Shown piece by piece: positions 1-8,711 of a stretch of 64,000 bases of DNA. The number at the start of each line of letters is the position of its first letter. Position 1 is the first letter of the stretch. Under the pieces are notes generated by a model. The model did no database searches. It was given only the letters and a program-made list of their open reading frames with translations, and was not told where the DNA came from. The stretch comes from Caballeronia sp. NK8 (GTDB taxonomy: Bacteria > Pseudomonadota > Gammaproteobacteria > Burkholderiales > Burkholderiaceae), in contig NZ_AP024322.1 in assembly GCF_018408855.1 (NCBI RefSeq), forward strand, positions 1,736,001 to 1,800,000. The letters are read 5' to 3'. Position numbers and translations under genes: made by a program.

Positions 1-1
1 C

Positions 2-505
2 GACGTGATCGTGAACCAGGTCGGCATCACCGATGCGCGCAAGCAGACGCTCGATTTCTCGCCGGCGTACACGTATTCGAACGCGCAGCTGATCCAGCGC
101 AACGACGACAAACGCGAGTTCAAGACGCTCGATGAACTAAAGGGCAAGAAGCTCGGCGTCGGTCTCGGCACGAACTACATGGACATGGCGAAGTCGGTGC
201 CGGGCATCGACGTTAAGACGTATCCGGGCGCGCCCGAGTATCTGCGCGATCTCGCCGCCGGCCGTCTCGACGCAGCGCTCAACGACCGCCTGATGCTCGC
301 GTATCTGCTGAAGAATTCGCAACTGCCGCTGCGCACGGGCGCAAATGTGGGCGCGGGCAATCCGTCGGGGATTCCGTTCAAGAAGGGCAATCCGAAGTTC
401 GCCAAGGCGCTCGACGACGCGATGACCCAGCTCGAAGCGGACGGCACTTTCACGAAGATTTCGGACAAGTGGTTCGGCATCGACGTGACGAAGCCGGCGA
501 AGTAA
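2..505 (+). CDS. Amino-acid ABC transporter substrate-binding protein, 3' part
   Basis: The window opens inside this gene, so only the last 167 residues and the TAA stop are visible. They match the hinge and second lobe of a family 3 periplasmic solute-binding protein: the stretch TLDELKGKKLGVGLGTN is the usual strand that starts lobe two, and the end LEADGTFTKISDKWFG is typical of polar amino-acid binders. Proteins of this family capture an amino acid in the periplasm and hand it to a membrane permease. A permease gene of the matching class follows 140 bp downstream, but a strong terminator lies between them. The ATPase gene is not in this window. The ligand cannot be told from sequence, and the signal peptide is outside the window. 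Confidence 0.9.
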   Translation, partial: DVIVNQVGITDARKQTLDFSPAYTYSNAQLIQRNDDKREFKTLDELKGKKLGVGLGTNYMDMAKSVPGIDVKTYPGAPEYLRDLAAGRLDAALNDRLMLAYLLKNSQLPLRTGANVGAGNPSGIPFKKGNPKFAKALDDAMTQLEADGTFTKISDKWFGIDVTKPAK

Positions 506-526
506 GTCAGCGCGTTCAGCGCTACA

Positions 527-563
527 GGGCGGCATCGTTGAACGATGCCGCCCTTCGTTTTTT
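527..563 (+). terminator. Rho-independent terminator after the binding-protein gene
   Basis: A perfect 13-bp inverted repeat (527-539 with 541-553, GC-rich outer half) is followed by a T-rich tail with six T at 558-563. It lies 21 bp after the stop codon of the binding-protein gene and before the permease gene. It should lower permease expression relative to the binding protein, a common arrangement in ABC importers. Confidence 0.85.
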
Positions 564-645
564 GCTCGCCGGTTTATGATGTGCGGATTTTCCGATTCGC
601 CACGCCGCAGTTCTCTTACGCGCAGTTCTCTCACGCTTTCCGTTC

Positions 646-1305
646 ATGTCCACGACATCCCTGCTCGTTCAATCGGCGCCCGTGCTGGCGCAAGGCGCGC
701 TACTGACGATCAAGTTCGCGCTCTACTCGATGTTCTTCGGCCTCATCGCGGCCGTCGTGCTCGCGTTGATGGGCATCAGCCAGAATCGCGCGCTCGTCGC
801 GCTCGGGCGCTGCTATGTGAGCGTGATGCGCGGCACGCCGCTGCTCGTGCAGATCTTCGTCATCTACTACGGCCTGCCGAGCCTCGGCATCTCGCTCGAA
901 CCGACGCCCGCGGGCGTGATCGCGCTGTCGGCGAACGTCGCGGCGTATCTGTCCGAAAGCATGCGCGGCGCGATTCTCGGCATCCACGCCGGGCAATGGC
1001 TCGCGTCCTACAGTCTCGGGCTGTCGCGCACGCAGACGCTGCGCTACGTGATCGGGCCGCAGGCGCTGCGCATCGCGGTGCCGAGTCTGTCGAACAGTCT
1101 CATCAGTCTGATCAAGGACACGTCGCTCGTGTCCGTCATCACCGTGACCGAGCTGTTGCGCAGCGCGCAGGAAGTGATCGCGGCGACCTATCAGCCGTTG
1201 CCGCTCTATCTCGCGGCTGCGTTCGTCTACTGGATTCTGTGCAGCGTGCTCGAATTCGTGCAGCGGATTTTCGAGCGACGTCTCGCACTGCCGGGACGGC
1301 ATTGA
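646..1305 (+). CDS. Amino-acid ABC transporter permease
   Basis: A 219-residue polytopic inner-membrane protein of the polar amino-acid permease class (HisM/GlnP type). About five hydrophobic segments are visible. The EAA-type loop that docks on the ATPase subunit lies around residues 125-150, in LGLSRTQTLRYVIGPQALR, followed by the conserved NSLISLIKDTSL stretch. It would form the channel that takes up the ligand delivered by the preceding binding protein. No strong ribosome binding site is seen before the ATG at 646. The next gene is on the opposite strand, so the ATPase must be encoded elsewhere. The family call is firm and the substrate is not known. Confidence 0.9.
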   Translation: MSTTSLLVQSAPVLAQGALLTIKFALYSMFFGLIAAVVLALMGISQNRALVALGRCYVSVMRGTPLLVQIFVIYYGLPSLGISLEPTPAGVIALSANVAAYLSESMRGAILGIHAGQWLASYSLGLSRTQTLRYVIGPQALRIAVPSLSNSLISLIKDTSLVSVITVTELLRSAQEVIAATYQPLPLYLAAAFVYWILCSVLEFVQRIFERRLALPGRH

Positions 1306-1326
1306 CTGCGCATTTGCCTAAGTTCG

Positions 1327-2319
1327 TCAGTCGGTTTCGAAGGGAAAGCGCAGCTTCAGATCGCGCCGCGCGGCGTCGATGATCGCGATCATGCGCATCG
1401 ACATCGCATGCGACATCACCGGACTTTCCGTTTCACCCGCGCGCAATAGCTCGCAGAAATGCGCGGTTTCGTAGTTGAGGCCGCCGCCCGTGAAAGGCTC
1501 GTCGAGTTCGATTCTGCGGCCATCCGTGTAAGCGATGGTCGCGCGCGCCGGATTCCACCAGTTCTCGTGGATCGTCACCGTGCCGAGCGTGCCGCCGATC
1601 AGCGCGTCGCCGCGACCCTGCAGATCGAGGCCGCAGAACAGTTGCGCGATGCCGCGTTCGTGCCGCACGTTCAGGCTTGCGAAGACGTCGACGCCCGTTT
1701 CGCCCAGACGTCCGATGGTCTGCACATCGAGCGCTTCGCCGAGCCAGTCGACCGCGAGGAACGCCTCGTAGACACCGATGTCGAGCAGCGCGCCACCGCC
1801 TGCTTCCAGTGAAAACGACGGATGATCGAGCGGCACGCCGGCCATCGAGCAGCCCGCGCGCACGAGCCCGATCTCGCCGATGGGATCGCTCGCCAGATGC
1901 GCGCGCAGGCGGCGATACAGCGGGTAGAACGGCGGCTTCATCGCTTCCATGAAGAGCAGCTTGGCCGCGCGCGCCGCGTCGATCATGCGCTGCAATTCGC
2001 GCGCATTCACGGCCGCGGGCTTTTCGCACAGCACGGGCTTGCCCGCCGCGAACGCGCGCAACGCGTAACCGGGATGGCTGTCCTGCAAGGTCGCGATATA
2101 GAGCGCGTCGATGTCTTCGAGCAGCGCGTCGAAATCCGCGAACGCGTGCGCATCGAAGGCATCGGCGAGCGCGCGCGCCGGTTCCTCGCGACGCGACCAC
2201 ACACCCGCGAGCCGCGCGCCCTCGACATGCGCGAGACTGTCGGCGAAGCGCCGCGCGATGCGCCCCGCGCCGACGATGCCCCAGCGTATCGTTGTTCCGT
2301 CGATGTTCGTGTTGCTCAA
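1327..2319 (-). CDS. Gfo/Idh/MocA family NAD(P)-dependent oxidoreductase
   Basis: The product is about 330 residues. The N-terminal Rossmann fold shows GIVGAGRIA at residues 14-22, and the EKP motif with the family's catalytic-site lysine is at 99-101. The C-terminal part is the GFO_IDH_MocA alpha/beta domain. Family members oxidise or reduce sugars, inositols or aldehydes with NAD(P). I placed the start at a TTG codon (2319), because GGAGG sits about five bases before it and the Rossmann fold begins directly after. An in-frame ATG at 2442 would add 41 residues of low-complexity sequence that runs through the terminator of the gene upstream, so it is unlikely. The gene ends 21 bp from the convergent permease gene. 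The substrate is unknown. Confidence 0.87.
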   Translation of the reverse strand: MSNTNIDGTTIRWGIVGAGRIARRFADSLAHVEGARLAGVWSRREEPARALADAFDAHAFADFDALLEDIDALYIATLQDSHPGYALRAFAAGKPVLCEKPAAVNARELQRMIDAARAAKLLFMEAMKPPFYPLYRRLRAHLASDPIGEIGLVRAGCSMAGVPLDHPSFSLEAGGGALLDIGVYEAFLAVDWLGEALDVQTIGRLGETGVDVFASLNVRHERGIAQLFCGLDLQGRGDALIGGTLGTVTIHENWWNPARATIAYTDGRRIELDEPFTGGGLNYETAHFCELLRAGETESPVMSHAMSMRMIAIIDAARRDLKLRFPFETD

Positions 2320-2404
2320 TCGTGCCTCCGTATGCAATGTTCGTCGTGCGCCGCATTGTGCCTCATTGCATCGCATGGCGAGTTCGCGCGGCGCGCGCAG
2401 ACGG

Positions 2405-2430
2405 CAAAAAGCCGGGACATGTCCCGGCTC
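2405..2430 (-). terminator. Rho-independent terminator of the GntR gene
   Basis: A perfect 20-bp palindrome at 2410-2429 (AGCCGGGACA and its complement) is followed on the minus strand by a run of five T. It lies about 40 bp past the stop of the GntR regulator gene, so the oxidoreductase downstream is probably transcribed separately. Confidence 0.8.
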
Positions 2431-2468
2431 CAGGCTTGGCAAGCAACATCGACCGACGCTTAAGCGCC

Positions 2469-3221
2469 CTAAACCCCCGCTGACGCGTTCACGCTCGGCG
2501 ACGCGGGCTGACTGCTCGAGCGCTCCAGCGAGAACGCGCGACCCACTTCCTCGGCGGCGAGGTCGACGAGCGCGCGCGTCGCCGATTCCGCGGCAGAGGG
2601 ATCCTTTGCCTCGATCGCCTCGACCACGCTCTTCTGCGCCGCAAGCGTCGCCTCGCGCACGGACTCGATGCCATCGACGATCGGATTCACCGTCACGAGC
2701 GCGCCGCGCACGATCGCCGTCATCTGGCGAAAGAACTGGTTGCCGCTTGCCGCCACGATGCGCGTGTGCAGCACTTCGTCCGCCGCCTGATATTCCGGCT
2801 CGCCAACCTGCAGACGCGAGAGCGCGTCAAACGCATCGCGGATGCCGGCGATCTCGTCGGGTGTCGCGCGCGCGGCCGCGAGCGCTGCCGCGCGCGGTTC
2901 GATCAGCATGCGGAATTCGATTACATCCCGCAAAAATGTCTGATCGGGCTTTGCGCGAAAGCGCCAGCTCACCACGTCCTCATCGATGAGCCGCCAGTCG
3001 CTCATCGGACGAATACGTGTGCCGGTTTTCGGCCGCACATCCAGCATGTGGCGCGCGAGCAGCATCGACAGCGCCTCACGCATGACGGTGCGGCTCACGT
3101 CGAACTCCTTCGAGAGGATGTCCTGCGGTGGCAGTATCGCGCCATATTTTTGCTCGACGATCCCTGAGACGAGTCCGTCCATCACCTTCGCCACCAGCGA
3201 TCGCTCTTTGTTTTCATCCAT
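2469..3221 (-). CDS. FadR-subfamily GntR transcriptional regulator
   Basis: A 250-residue regulator. Residues about 8-77 form the winged helix of the GntR family, with the recognition region around SRTVMREALSMLLARHML. Residues about 95-225 form an all-helical FCD effector domain, in which an Asp/His pattern (DEVLHTRIV, near residue 150) is typical of metal-assisted binding of small carboxylates or sugar acids. Regulators of this type repress operons for sugar-acid or organic-acid catabolism. A terminator follows the gene. Two inverted repeats in its upstream region (3297-3331 and 3366-3382) are candidate operators. The neighbouring genes do not reveal the regulon. Confidence 0.88.
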   Translation of the reverse strand: MDENKERSLVAKVMDGLVSGIVEQKYGAILPPQDILSKEFDVSRTVMREALSMLLARHMLDVRPKTGTRIRPMSDWRLIDEDVVSWRFRAKPDQTFLRDVIEFRMLIEPRAAALAAARATPDEIAGIRDAFDALSRLQVGEPEYQAADEVLHTRIVAASGNQFFRQMTAIVRGALVTVNPIVDGIESVREATLAAQKSVVEAIEAKDPSAAESATRALVDLAAEEVGRAFSLERSSSQPASPSVNASAGV

Positions 3222-3296
3222 CTCGCTTCTCCCCTTCTCGCCTGTTCCGTAGCCATGTGTATGAGCGCATCGCTTTCGCTTCCAGGCCTGCGAAAG

Positions 3297-3331
3297 GCAC
3301 GACGGGTTCCCGACAGGTCCATTCGTCGTGC
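3297..3331. promoter_or_regulatory. Spaced 8-bp inverted repeat upstream of the GntR gene
   Basis: GCACGACG at 3297-3304 is repeated in inverted form at 3324-3331, with 19 bases between. It lies about 75 bp before the start codon of the GntR gene. It could be a leader hairpin or an operator, and nothing in the sequence decides between them. Confidence 0.3.
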
Positions 3332-3365
3332 TTGATACGTTGCGTCTTCGTTGCTTCGAATGCCA

Positions 3366-3382
3366 GTCAGGAATTTCCTGAC
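3366..3382. promoter_or_regulatory. 17-bp perfect palindrome, candidate operator
   Basis: GTCAGGAATTTCCTGAC is a perfect odd-centred palindrome, 145 bp upstream of the GntR start codon. It lies in a 480-bp stretch (3222-3702) that holds no gene I can support. A T-rich stretch follows it at 3418-3431. The symmetry and length fit a site for a dimeric regulator, though it does not match the FadR consensus core TGGT-N3-ACCA. Confidence 0.4.
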
Positions 3383-3702
3383 AGGGTAATCCCTCTGGCC
3401 CCGATGTCGATGATTAGTCTTTTTTCTTTATTACCGATTCACGTGCGTCTGCTGCGCTCGCGCCGCGCGCGCGCAGGCATTCATCAGGGAAACTGAAGAA
3501 TGACGGCGTCGCAGCGCGGCGAGTGCTTTTTTTGCGGCCCTCATGTCGTCGGACCGATCATGCACTCATTTGAGCAAGCATCACGTAGGCTTTCTGTGCG
3601 AACGCGAACGGAAGGCTGCTGGCATGGGCCATTTGTATGATCGGACGTATGGGACGAAAGTACCGTGGCGCGGTGCAGCGCGGCCATTTGTCAGCGCTAT
3701 GC

Positions 3703-4854
3703 TTAAATCGCGCCATCTGGCGTGCGGGCGCGTCGCGCATCGATTGTCATCTGCCGTCGCTGCATCGATTCACGCTCCGCGAGCGTGTGCTGATAGATCG
3801 CCATGTATTCGCCGCTTGCTCGTTCCACCGACAGCAATTGCAGATTCTGTCGCGCGCGCGCCGAGAACTGGTCGCGCGCCTGTCGGTCGAGCAACAGCCA
3901 GCGCAGCTTCGCCGCCGCCTGTTCAATGTCGCCCGCGGGCACGAGCACGCCCGCTGCGCCGTCGTCGAGCATTTCGGGGATGCCGCCCACGCGCGTCGCC
4001 ACGATCGCGCAGCCCGCCTCGCGCGCCTCGGCGATCACGAGCGGACCCGGGTCCTGATGCGAGAGCAGCGCGAACACGTCAGCGCTCGCGAAGTACGGGC
4101 GGGCATCGGCGACGAAGCCGGTGAAATGCGTGACCTGCTCGATGCCCAGTTCGTCCGCGAGCGCTTCCAGCGAACCGCGATCGGGGCCGTCGCCGACGAG
4201 ATAGAGATGCGGCTCGGCCATGAACTCGTGATCGTTCGCGGACTGCTCGCGCACGAGCGCGAACGCATGCAGCAGCTCCGCGATGCCCTTCCTGCGATAC
4301 ATGCCCGCCACGCAGACGATATTCGGATGCCTCAGGCGCACCGGCTTCGCAGCGGGCCGGCACACGAGCCGTGGCGCGCCCACTGCGCCGTTGAGCACGA
4401 TCGACATGCGCTCAGGCCCGATGCCGCGCGCCTGCAGATCAAGCGCGACCGCGCGGCTCACGGCCACCATGCGGTCGCCGGCGCGCACGAGCGACGCGCT
4501 TTTCTGCAGTTCGTGATGCACGGTCGTCACGAGCGCGAAGCGGCGCCGCATGCTGCCGAAACGCGAAATGAGCGCGCCGGTCATCATGTGGGCGTGGACG
4601 ATATCGGGATCGAAGCGATCGATGAGACGATTGAAGCCCGCGATCATCGACGGCACGCGCCACGGCTGCCGCGACTGCTGCAGCGGAATATGCGTGATGC
4701 CGTGACGTCGCAACAGCGGCTCGAACCCGCCGCCGGACGATGCCACGACGATGTCCTGACCCATGCGAGCCTGCATGCAGGCGAGATCGACCATCATGTT
4801 GACGGTGCCGTTGCCGATCGTCTGCGCGTGGTTGGCGAGATGGACTATTCGCAT
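3703..4854 (-). CDS. Glycosyltransferase family 4 protein
   Basis: A 383-residue GT-B fold glycosyltransferase. The N-terminal acceptor domain opens with MRIVHLANHAQTIGNGT. The C-terminal donor domain starts near residue 175, carries GMYRRKGI at 184-191 and has the conserved donor-binding stretch DPGPLVIAEAREAGCAIVAT at 268-287, followed by VGGIPEM. GT4 enzymes move a sugar from a nucleotide-sugar donor to lipid-linked or polysaccharide acceptors at the cytoplasmic face of the membrane. No other polysaccharide gene is adjacent. The nearest is the sugar-1-phosphate transferase at 8712. The donor and acceptor are unknown. Confidence 0.88.
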   Translation of the reverse strand: MRIVHLANHAQTIGNGTVNMMVDLACMQARMGQDIVVASSGGGFEPLLRRHGITHIPLQQSRQPWRVPSMIAGFNRLIDRFDPDIVHAHMMTGALISRFGSMRRRFALVTTVHHELQKSASLVRAGDRMVAVSRAVALDLQARGIGPERMSIVLNGAVGAPRLVCRPAAKPVRLRHPNIVCVAGMYRRKGIAELLHAFALVREQSANDHEFMAEPHLYLVGDGPDRGSLEALADELGIEQVTHFTGFVADARPYFASADVFALLSHQDPGPLVIAEAREAGCAIVATRVGGIPEMLDDGAAGVLVPAGDIEQAAAKLRWLLLDRQARDQFSARARQNLQLLSVERASGEYMAIYQHTLAERESMQRRQMTIDARRARTPDGAI

Positions 4855-5046
4855 GAGATAGGCTGTTTATACGCTCGCCGGCTTGTGCCGGCGGCGTTGA
4901 TCTTATTCTTTCGAGGACGCGATTCGAGACGGCTCGCGCCGCCTCGATCCTTGTTCCTGCCTCGATGCCTGGACCGTCCACGCCGTGCTACTGGCTTCTT
5001 TCGCTGCGCACCGGTAGCGGCGCACGCAGCGCGTCGCTGGTGGCGC

Positions 5047-5553
5047 TTAGAGCAACTCGTAGGTGGTGGCGTTGTCGCTCGCCGCGAACTGAACCTGTCG
5101 GCTCTTTCTCGTCAGACCGATGTACGGCATGCCGTGCTCGAGAAACGGACCTTCGGTCTTGCGAAAGCCGAACGCCTCGTAGAAACCGCGCAGGCTGACG
5201 GGTGCGGTGAGACGCACGCCCCGACCAGGCCAGCGCTCGGCCGTCACCGCGAGCAGCCGCTCGATCAGCGCGTGCGCGGTGCCATCGCCACGGCGCAGCG
5301 GGCTCGTCAGGATCTTGTCCACCACCACTTCCGGATCTTCCGCGTCGCCCGCGTGAATACGCGCATAAGCGAGCACCGGCATCGAACGGCTCATGTCTTC
5401 CGCTGCGAATATGTGCGTGCCCGTTTCGTCGCGACCATCCGGATCGAGATGGACGTGCGACTGTTCGACAACGAACACCGCACTGCGCGCGCGCAAAATC
5501 AAATAAAGCTCACGCGCAGTGAGTTGTTCGAAATCCAGGATTTTCCAGTTCAT
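5047..5553 (-). CDS. ElaA-like GNAT family N-acetyltransferase
   Basis: A 168-residue single-domain GNAT protein. The opening (LTARELYLILRARSAVFVVEQ) and the short acetyl-CoA loop region around PLRRGDGTAHALIERLL match the ElaA subgroup. The C-terminal RGFYEAFGFRKTEGPFLEHG is typical of these enzymes. The substrate of ElaA proteins is not known. The gene stands alone: the upstream 395 bp (5554-5948) hold no supported gene, and 192 bp separate it from the glycosyltransferase gene. Confidence 0.85.
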   Translation of the reverse strand: MNWKILDFEQLTARELYLILRARSAVFVVEQSHVHLDPDGRDETGTHIFAAEDMSRSMPVLAYARIHAGDAEDPEVVVDKILTSPLRRGDGTAHALIERLLAVTAERWPGRGVRLTAPVSLRGFYEAFGFRKTEGPFLEHGMPYIGLTRKSRQVQFAASDNATTYELL

Positions 5554-5948
5554 CGATTATCTCCATGCTTTACCGGCAATTACCGGCGTTGCGACGATTA
5601 AACCTTACGTGCCGACCCGCCTAAATTCAGTGCGCCATCGCACCGACCCCAACCCTGCGCGCCTTTCAAATAAGCCCGACCACACGCTGCAAAGGCGTCC
5701 CGGGGAAAAAGACGCCTGCCCGACGTTCGAAACGACTACGCGACAGTCCGCGCTGCGGGCCGCCGCGCGTGCTCGCATCGCGTCGATAGCGCTCGCGTAA
5801 TAGGGCACCTTCATGGGAAAATCAAAATGCATACCGCCATCGGACGCGACGCGCGTGCACACGCATACGCACAACTAAAACCAAAAGCACACGCGCTTTC
5901 ACGCATACGCGGTATCGGCAGCCGGCCTTCCCGGCCCGAGGTCACGGC
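5554..5948. other. Intergenic region without a supported gene
   Basis: This stretch lies between the divergent ElaA-like and DUF1839 genes and should hold promoters for both. No gene is supported in either direction. A short repeated motif, CACGCATACGC, occurs twice (near 5860 and 5899) in the 90 bp before the DUF1839 gene. I see no clear operator or riboswitch. Confidence 0.5.
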
Positions 5949-6971
5949 ATGAGCGCGTTCCAGACGAGCGGTGTGACGAATTCAGGCGCGAGTCGTTCCC
6001 GCGTCGTGTCGCTCGATCCTTTGCGCATGCGTGCGCGGCGTCATCATGCACACGCGCTGCATCGGGGCGAGCGCATCTGGCGCGAAGGCGTCGCGCCCAT
6101 CGATCTGTGGATAGAACTCCTGCATGGCAACGGGCTCGAGCCGCGCGCGGCGCTTGCGTTCACCGTCGCTCAGGACTTCGAAGCCGATCAGTTCACGCTC
6201 GGCAAGCTGCCGTTCGAGGACATCGAAAAGCTGTACGGACTGCAGGTGCAGGAGCTGGCGGTATTCGACTCGCTGGAGGAACGCGCGCTCGTGCAGACGC
6301 GCCGCGGGAACACCGTGCTCGTCGAGGTCGACGCGTTCTTCCTGCCCGACATGCGCGCCGGTTCGTATCGCCGCGAGCATGCGAAAACGACCATCGGCAT
6401 CGATGTGATCGACCCCGATGCGCGCCGTCTTGGCTACTTTCATCACACGGGTTATCACCTGCTCGACGGCGATGATTACGACGGCATCTTGCGTCCCGAC
6501 GCAATGCACGAGCTCTTTCCGCACGTCGAGTTCGTCAAGCGTGTGCGGGATTCGCTGTCGGGCACTTCACTCGCCGAAGTCTCCGCGGACCTGTTGTGCG
6601 CGCATCTGCTGCGTCGCCCGCTGCACAACCCCATCACACGCTGGCGCGCGGCGTTCCCCGAGCATGTCGAAGCGATGCTCTCGCGCGGCGAGCCTTACGC
6701 GCGTTTCTATGCGTCCAACGTCATGAGACAACTCGGGGCGAACTTCGAACTGCTCGCGCACTACCTGCAATGGATGCGTGAACAAGGCTTCGACATTCCT
6801 GTGCAGACGAATGCGGCCGCGCGCAAAATCGCGAGCGAAACGATGGTCATGCAGTGCCGCCTCGCGCGCGCGCTGTCGCGTGGCCGCAGCGAGCCATGCG
6901 AGGCATCGTTCGATCTCATCGAGGATGCTTACGAACGCGTGATTCCCGCGCTCGCCGATATCGTGTGCTGA
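5949..6971 (+). CDS. DUF1839 family protein
   Basis: A 340-residue soluble protein without a signal peptide. I recognise it as DUF1839 from DLWIELLHGNGLEPRAALAF, the DFEADQFTLGKLPFEDIEKLYG region and HTGYHLLDGDDYDGILRP. The family's function is not established. From memory, members often lie near amino-acid:carrier-protein ligases related to seryl-tRNA synthetase, which would suggest a role around amino-acid loading of carrier proteins. That partner is absent here. The ATG at 5949 has GAGGT nine bases upstream. A short terminator follows at 7019. The function is an open question. Confidence 0.8.
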   Translation: MSAFQTSGVTNSGASRSRVVSLDPLRMRARRHHAHALHRGERIWREGVAPIDLWIELLHGNGLEPRAALAFTVAQDFEADQFTLGKLPFEDIEKLYGLQVQELAVFDSLEERALVQTRRGNTVLVEVDAFFLPDMRAGSYRREHAKTTIGIDVIDPDARRLGYFHHTGYHLLDGDDYDGILRPDAMHELFPHVEFVKRVRDSLSGTSLAEVSADLLCAHLLRRPLHNPITRWRAAFPEHVEAMLSRGEPYARFYASNVMRQLGANFELLAHYLQWMREQGFDIPVQTNAAARKIASETMVMQCRLARALSRGRSEPCEASFDLIEDAYERVIPALADIVC

Positions 6972-7018
6972 CACCTCATTCACTTCAGCACACGCTTGCT
7001 GCAAAGAACATATTCGAG

Positions 7019-7039
7019 CCCCTGATTCAAGGGGTTTTT
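7019..7039 (+). terminator. Short terminator after the DUF1839 gene
   Basis: A 5-bp C/G stem (CCCCT at 7019-7023, AGGGG at 7030-7034) with a six-base loop is followed by five T. It is 48 bp past the stop codon. The stem is short, so efficiency may be modest. Confidence 0.55.
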
Positions 7040-7951
7040 CATTCATTTACGTCCGCATTGCATATTCATTTTTATGACCTCGTGATGTCCGCGCGGCATT
7101 TGACGCAACACGCATTACGCGCGGATTAATCGGTTCCGCATGAAATTGTCCCCGATGAAACATTTCGCGACGCTCCCTGCGTGCGCGAGCCAACATTGCG
7201 AAAAGGATCTCTCCGATGAGATCCGGGCAAACGTTTCGCGCAGTAAAGCCATCCGTCGCTCCGCTGTGTGATGCGCTGCAGGCCTTGTGTGAGGCACCTC
7301 ACGCCCCATGCATCGCGGCTGAAGCATTCTCGTGCGCGGCGTGGCACACCGATTTTTCAGGATGTGCAATGGGCGCAACGATTCCACTTCGTGCAACGCC
7401 TGGCGGCAGACTTGGAGCACAAGCCGCAAAGCCCCGCCCGGCAAGGCGTCGCGGGAAATCAAGGGCGCGCGGAAATAACGCGCGTTTGAAGCCCTGCGAA
7501 ATGGATGGAACACGGATGAATCAATTTCCAATGTCCCTACGAAAGAAGGTGGGTTGTAGAGGGGATGTCGACCTGTGAGGCTTGTCGCACGGTGGTCAGA
7601 AACGACCAAACCTCCGTTCGGGGGGATTGCGCAGAGGAAACTCATCGGGGCACACAGGCATTCCTAAGACCACCAATGTTCAAGACTGAAACAAAAACGC
7701 TGCGCTGCGCTGCATCACGACAAGTACATCGGCTATGAGGTCCCGCCAGCATTGCGATTGCCCGCATTGGCATAGTCCTCGCTAATAGAGACCCGCAACC
7801 CGAATCAGCGCGAACAAAAAAACGGATTCAAGCGCGAACGGGCGGCTACGGGGCTGGTGTGAGGCTTCTTCGAAACGACATCTTTCGGAAACGCTCACCC
7901 AGTAAATAAAAATTGAAGCGCAACGCGCGAAGTCACGAGAGAGAACAAATC
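7040..7951. other. Gene-poor stretch of about 0.9 kb
   Basis: No gene is supported between the DUF1839 terminator and the Crp/Fnr-type gene. Several open frames of 70-180 codons overlap one another on both strands here, and none has a convincing start site or a recognisable product. A 7-bp hairpin (GGATCTC at 7205-7211, GAGATCC at 7218-7224) is visible. Base composition is lower in GC than in the flanking genes. The stretch could be a decayed gene, an RNA gene or a long regulatory region. Confidence 0.5.
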
Positions 7952-8698
7952 ATGCTGACCCTCCAGTCCGACCTGCACGGCAATCACCTGCTCGGCGCAC
8001 TTCCGGCGCACGAATGGCAAGCGCTCACACCGCATCTCGAACTCGTACAACTGCGCACCGAACAACTGCTGTGCGATTCGGGCCAACGCATTCATCACGT
8101 CTACTTCCCGACGACGGCGATCATCTCGCTGCTGCACACGATGGAAGACGGCGGCTCGGTCGAGATCGCCGCGGTGGGCCGCGAAGGCATGACGGGCGTG
8201 CCCGTGCTGACTGGTGGCGAGACCATGCCCACGCGCGTGCAGGTGCAGTGCCCTGGATTCGCCTATCGCATGAGCGCACAAGCCCTGCGCGAGCAATTCG
8301 GCCGCTCGGACTTCCTGCGCCGCCTGATGCTGCTCTATATGCAGGCGCTTCTCACGCAGGTCGCGCAGACGGCCGCATGCAATCGCCATCACTCACTGAA
8401 CAAGCAACTTTGCCGCTGGTTGCTGATCGAAATCGATCGTACCGCGTCGAACGAGCTGCAAGTCACGCAGCAACTGATCGCCGATATGCTCGGCGTGCGC
8501 CGCGAAGGCGTGACCGAGGCGGCGGGCAAGCTGCACGACGCCGGCCTCATCCATCACAGCCGCGGCTGCATCAAGGTCGTGGATCGCGAGGGCCTGGAAG
8601 CACGCGCATGCGAGTGCTACGGGCTCGTCAAGCGGGAATTCGACCGACTACTCCCGCGTCTTCGAGCAACCGAGGCAGCATCGGCCTCAAGTGTCTAA
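7952..8698 (+). CDS. Crp/Fnr family transcriptional regulator
   Basis: A 248-residue regulator. Residues about 10-125 are a cyclic-nucleotide-binding-like beta barrel and residues about 165-225 a Crp-type winged helix, with recognition segment LIADMLGVRREGVTEAAGKL. The phosphate-binding cassette is degenerate: where cAMP binders have an Arg-Ser pair, this protein has PTRVQV, so classical cAMP binding is doubtful. It also lacks the N-terminal cysteine cluster of Fnr. I chose the ATG at 7952. An in-frame start at 7913 would add 13 basic residues. The next gene, a sugar-1-phosphate transferase, begins 13 bp after the stop, so the two are likely cotranscribed. Confidence 0.85.
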   Translation: MLTLQSDLHGNHLLGALPAHEWQALTPHLELVQLRTEQLLCDSGQRIHHVYFPTTAIISLLHTMEDGGSVEIAAVGREGMTGVPVLTGGETMPTRVQVQCPGFAYRMSAQALREQFGRSDFLRRLMLLYMQALLTQVAQTAACNRHHSLNKQLCRWLLIEIDRTASNELQVTQQLIADMLGVRREGVTEAAGKLHDAGLIHHSRGCIKVVDREGLEARACECYGLVKREFDRLLPRLRATEAASASSV

Positions 8699-8711
8699 CC
8701 GGTTTGGATGA

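Noticed and set aside
7115..7645. A 176-codon minus-strand gene in the gene-poor stretch
   Set aside because: No ribosome binding site or domain is seen. Overlapping frames on the other strand are equally good, so coding status is not supported.
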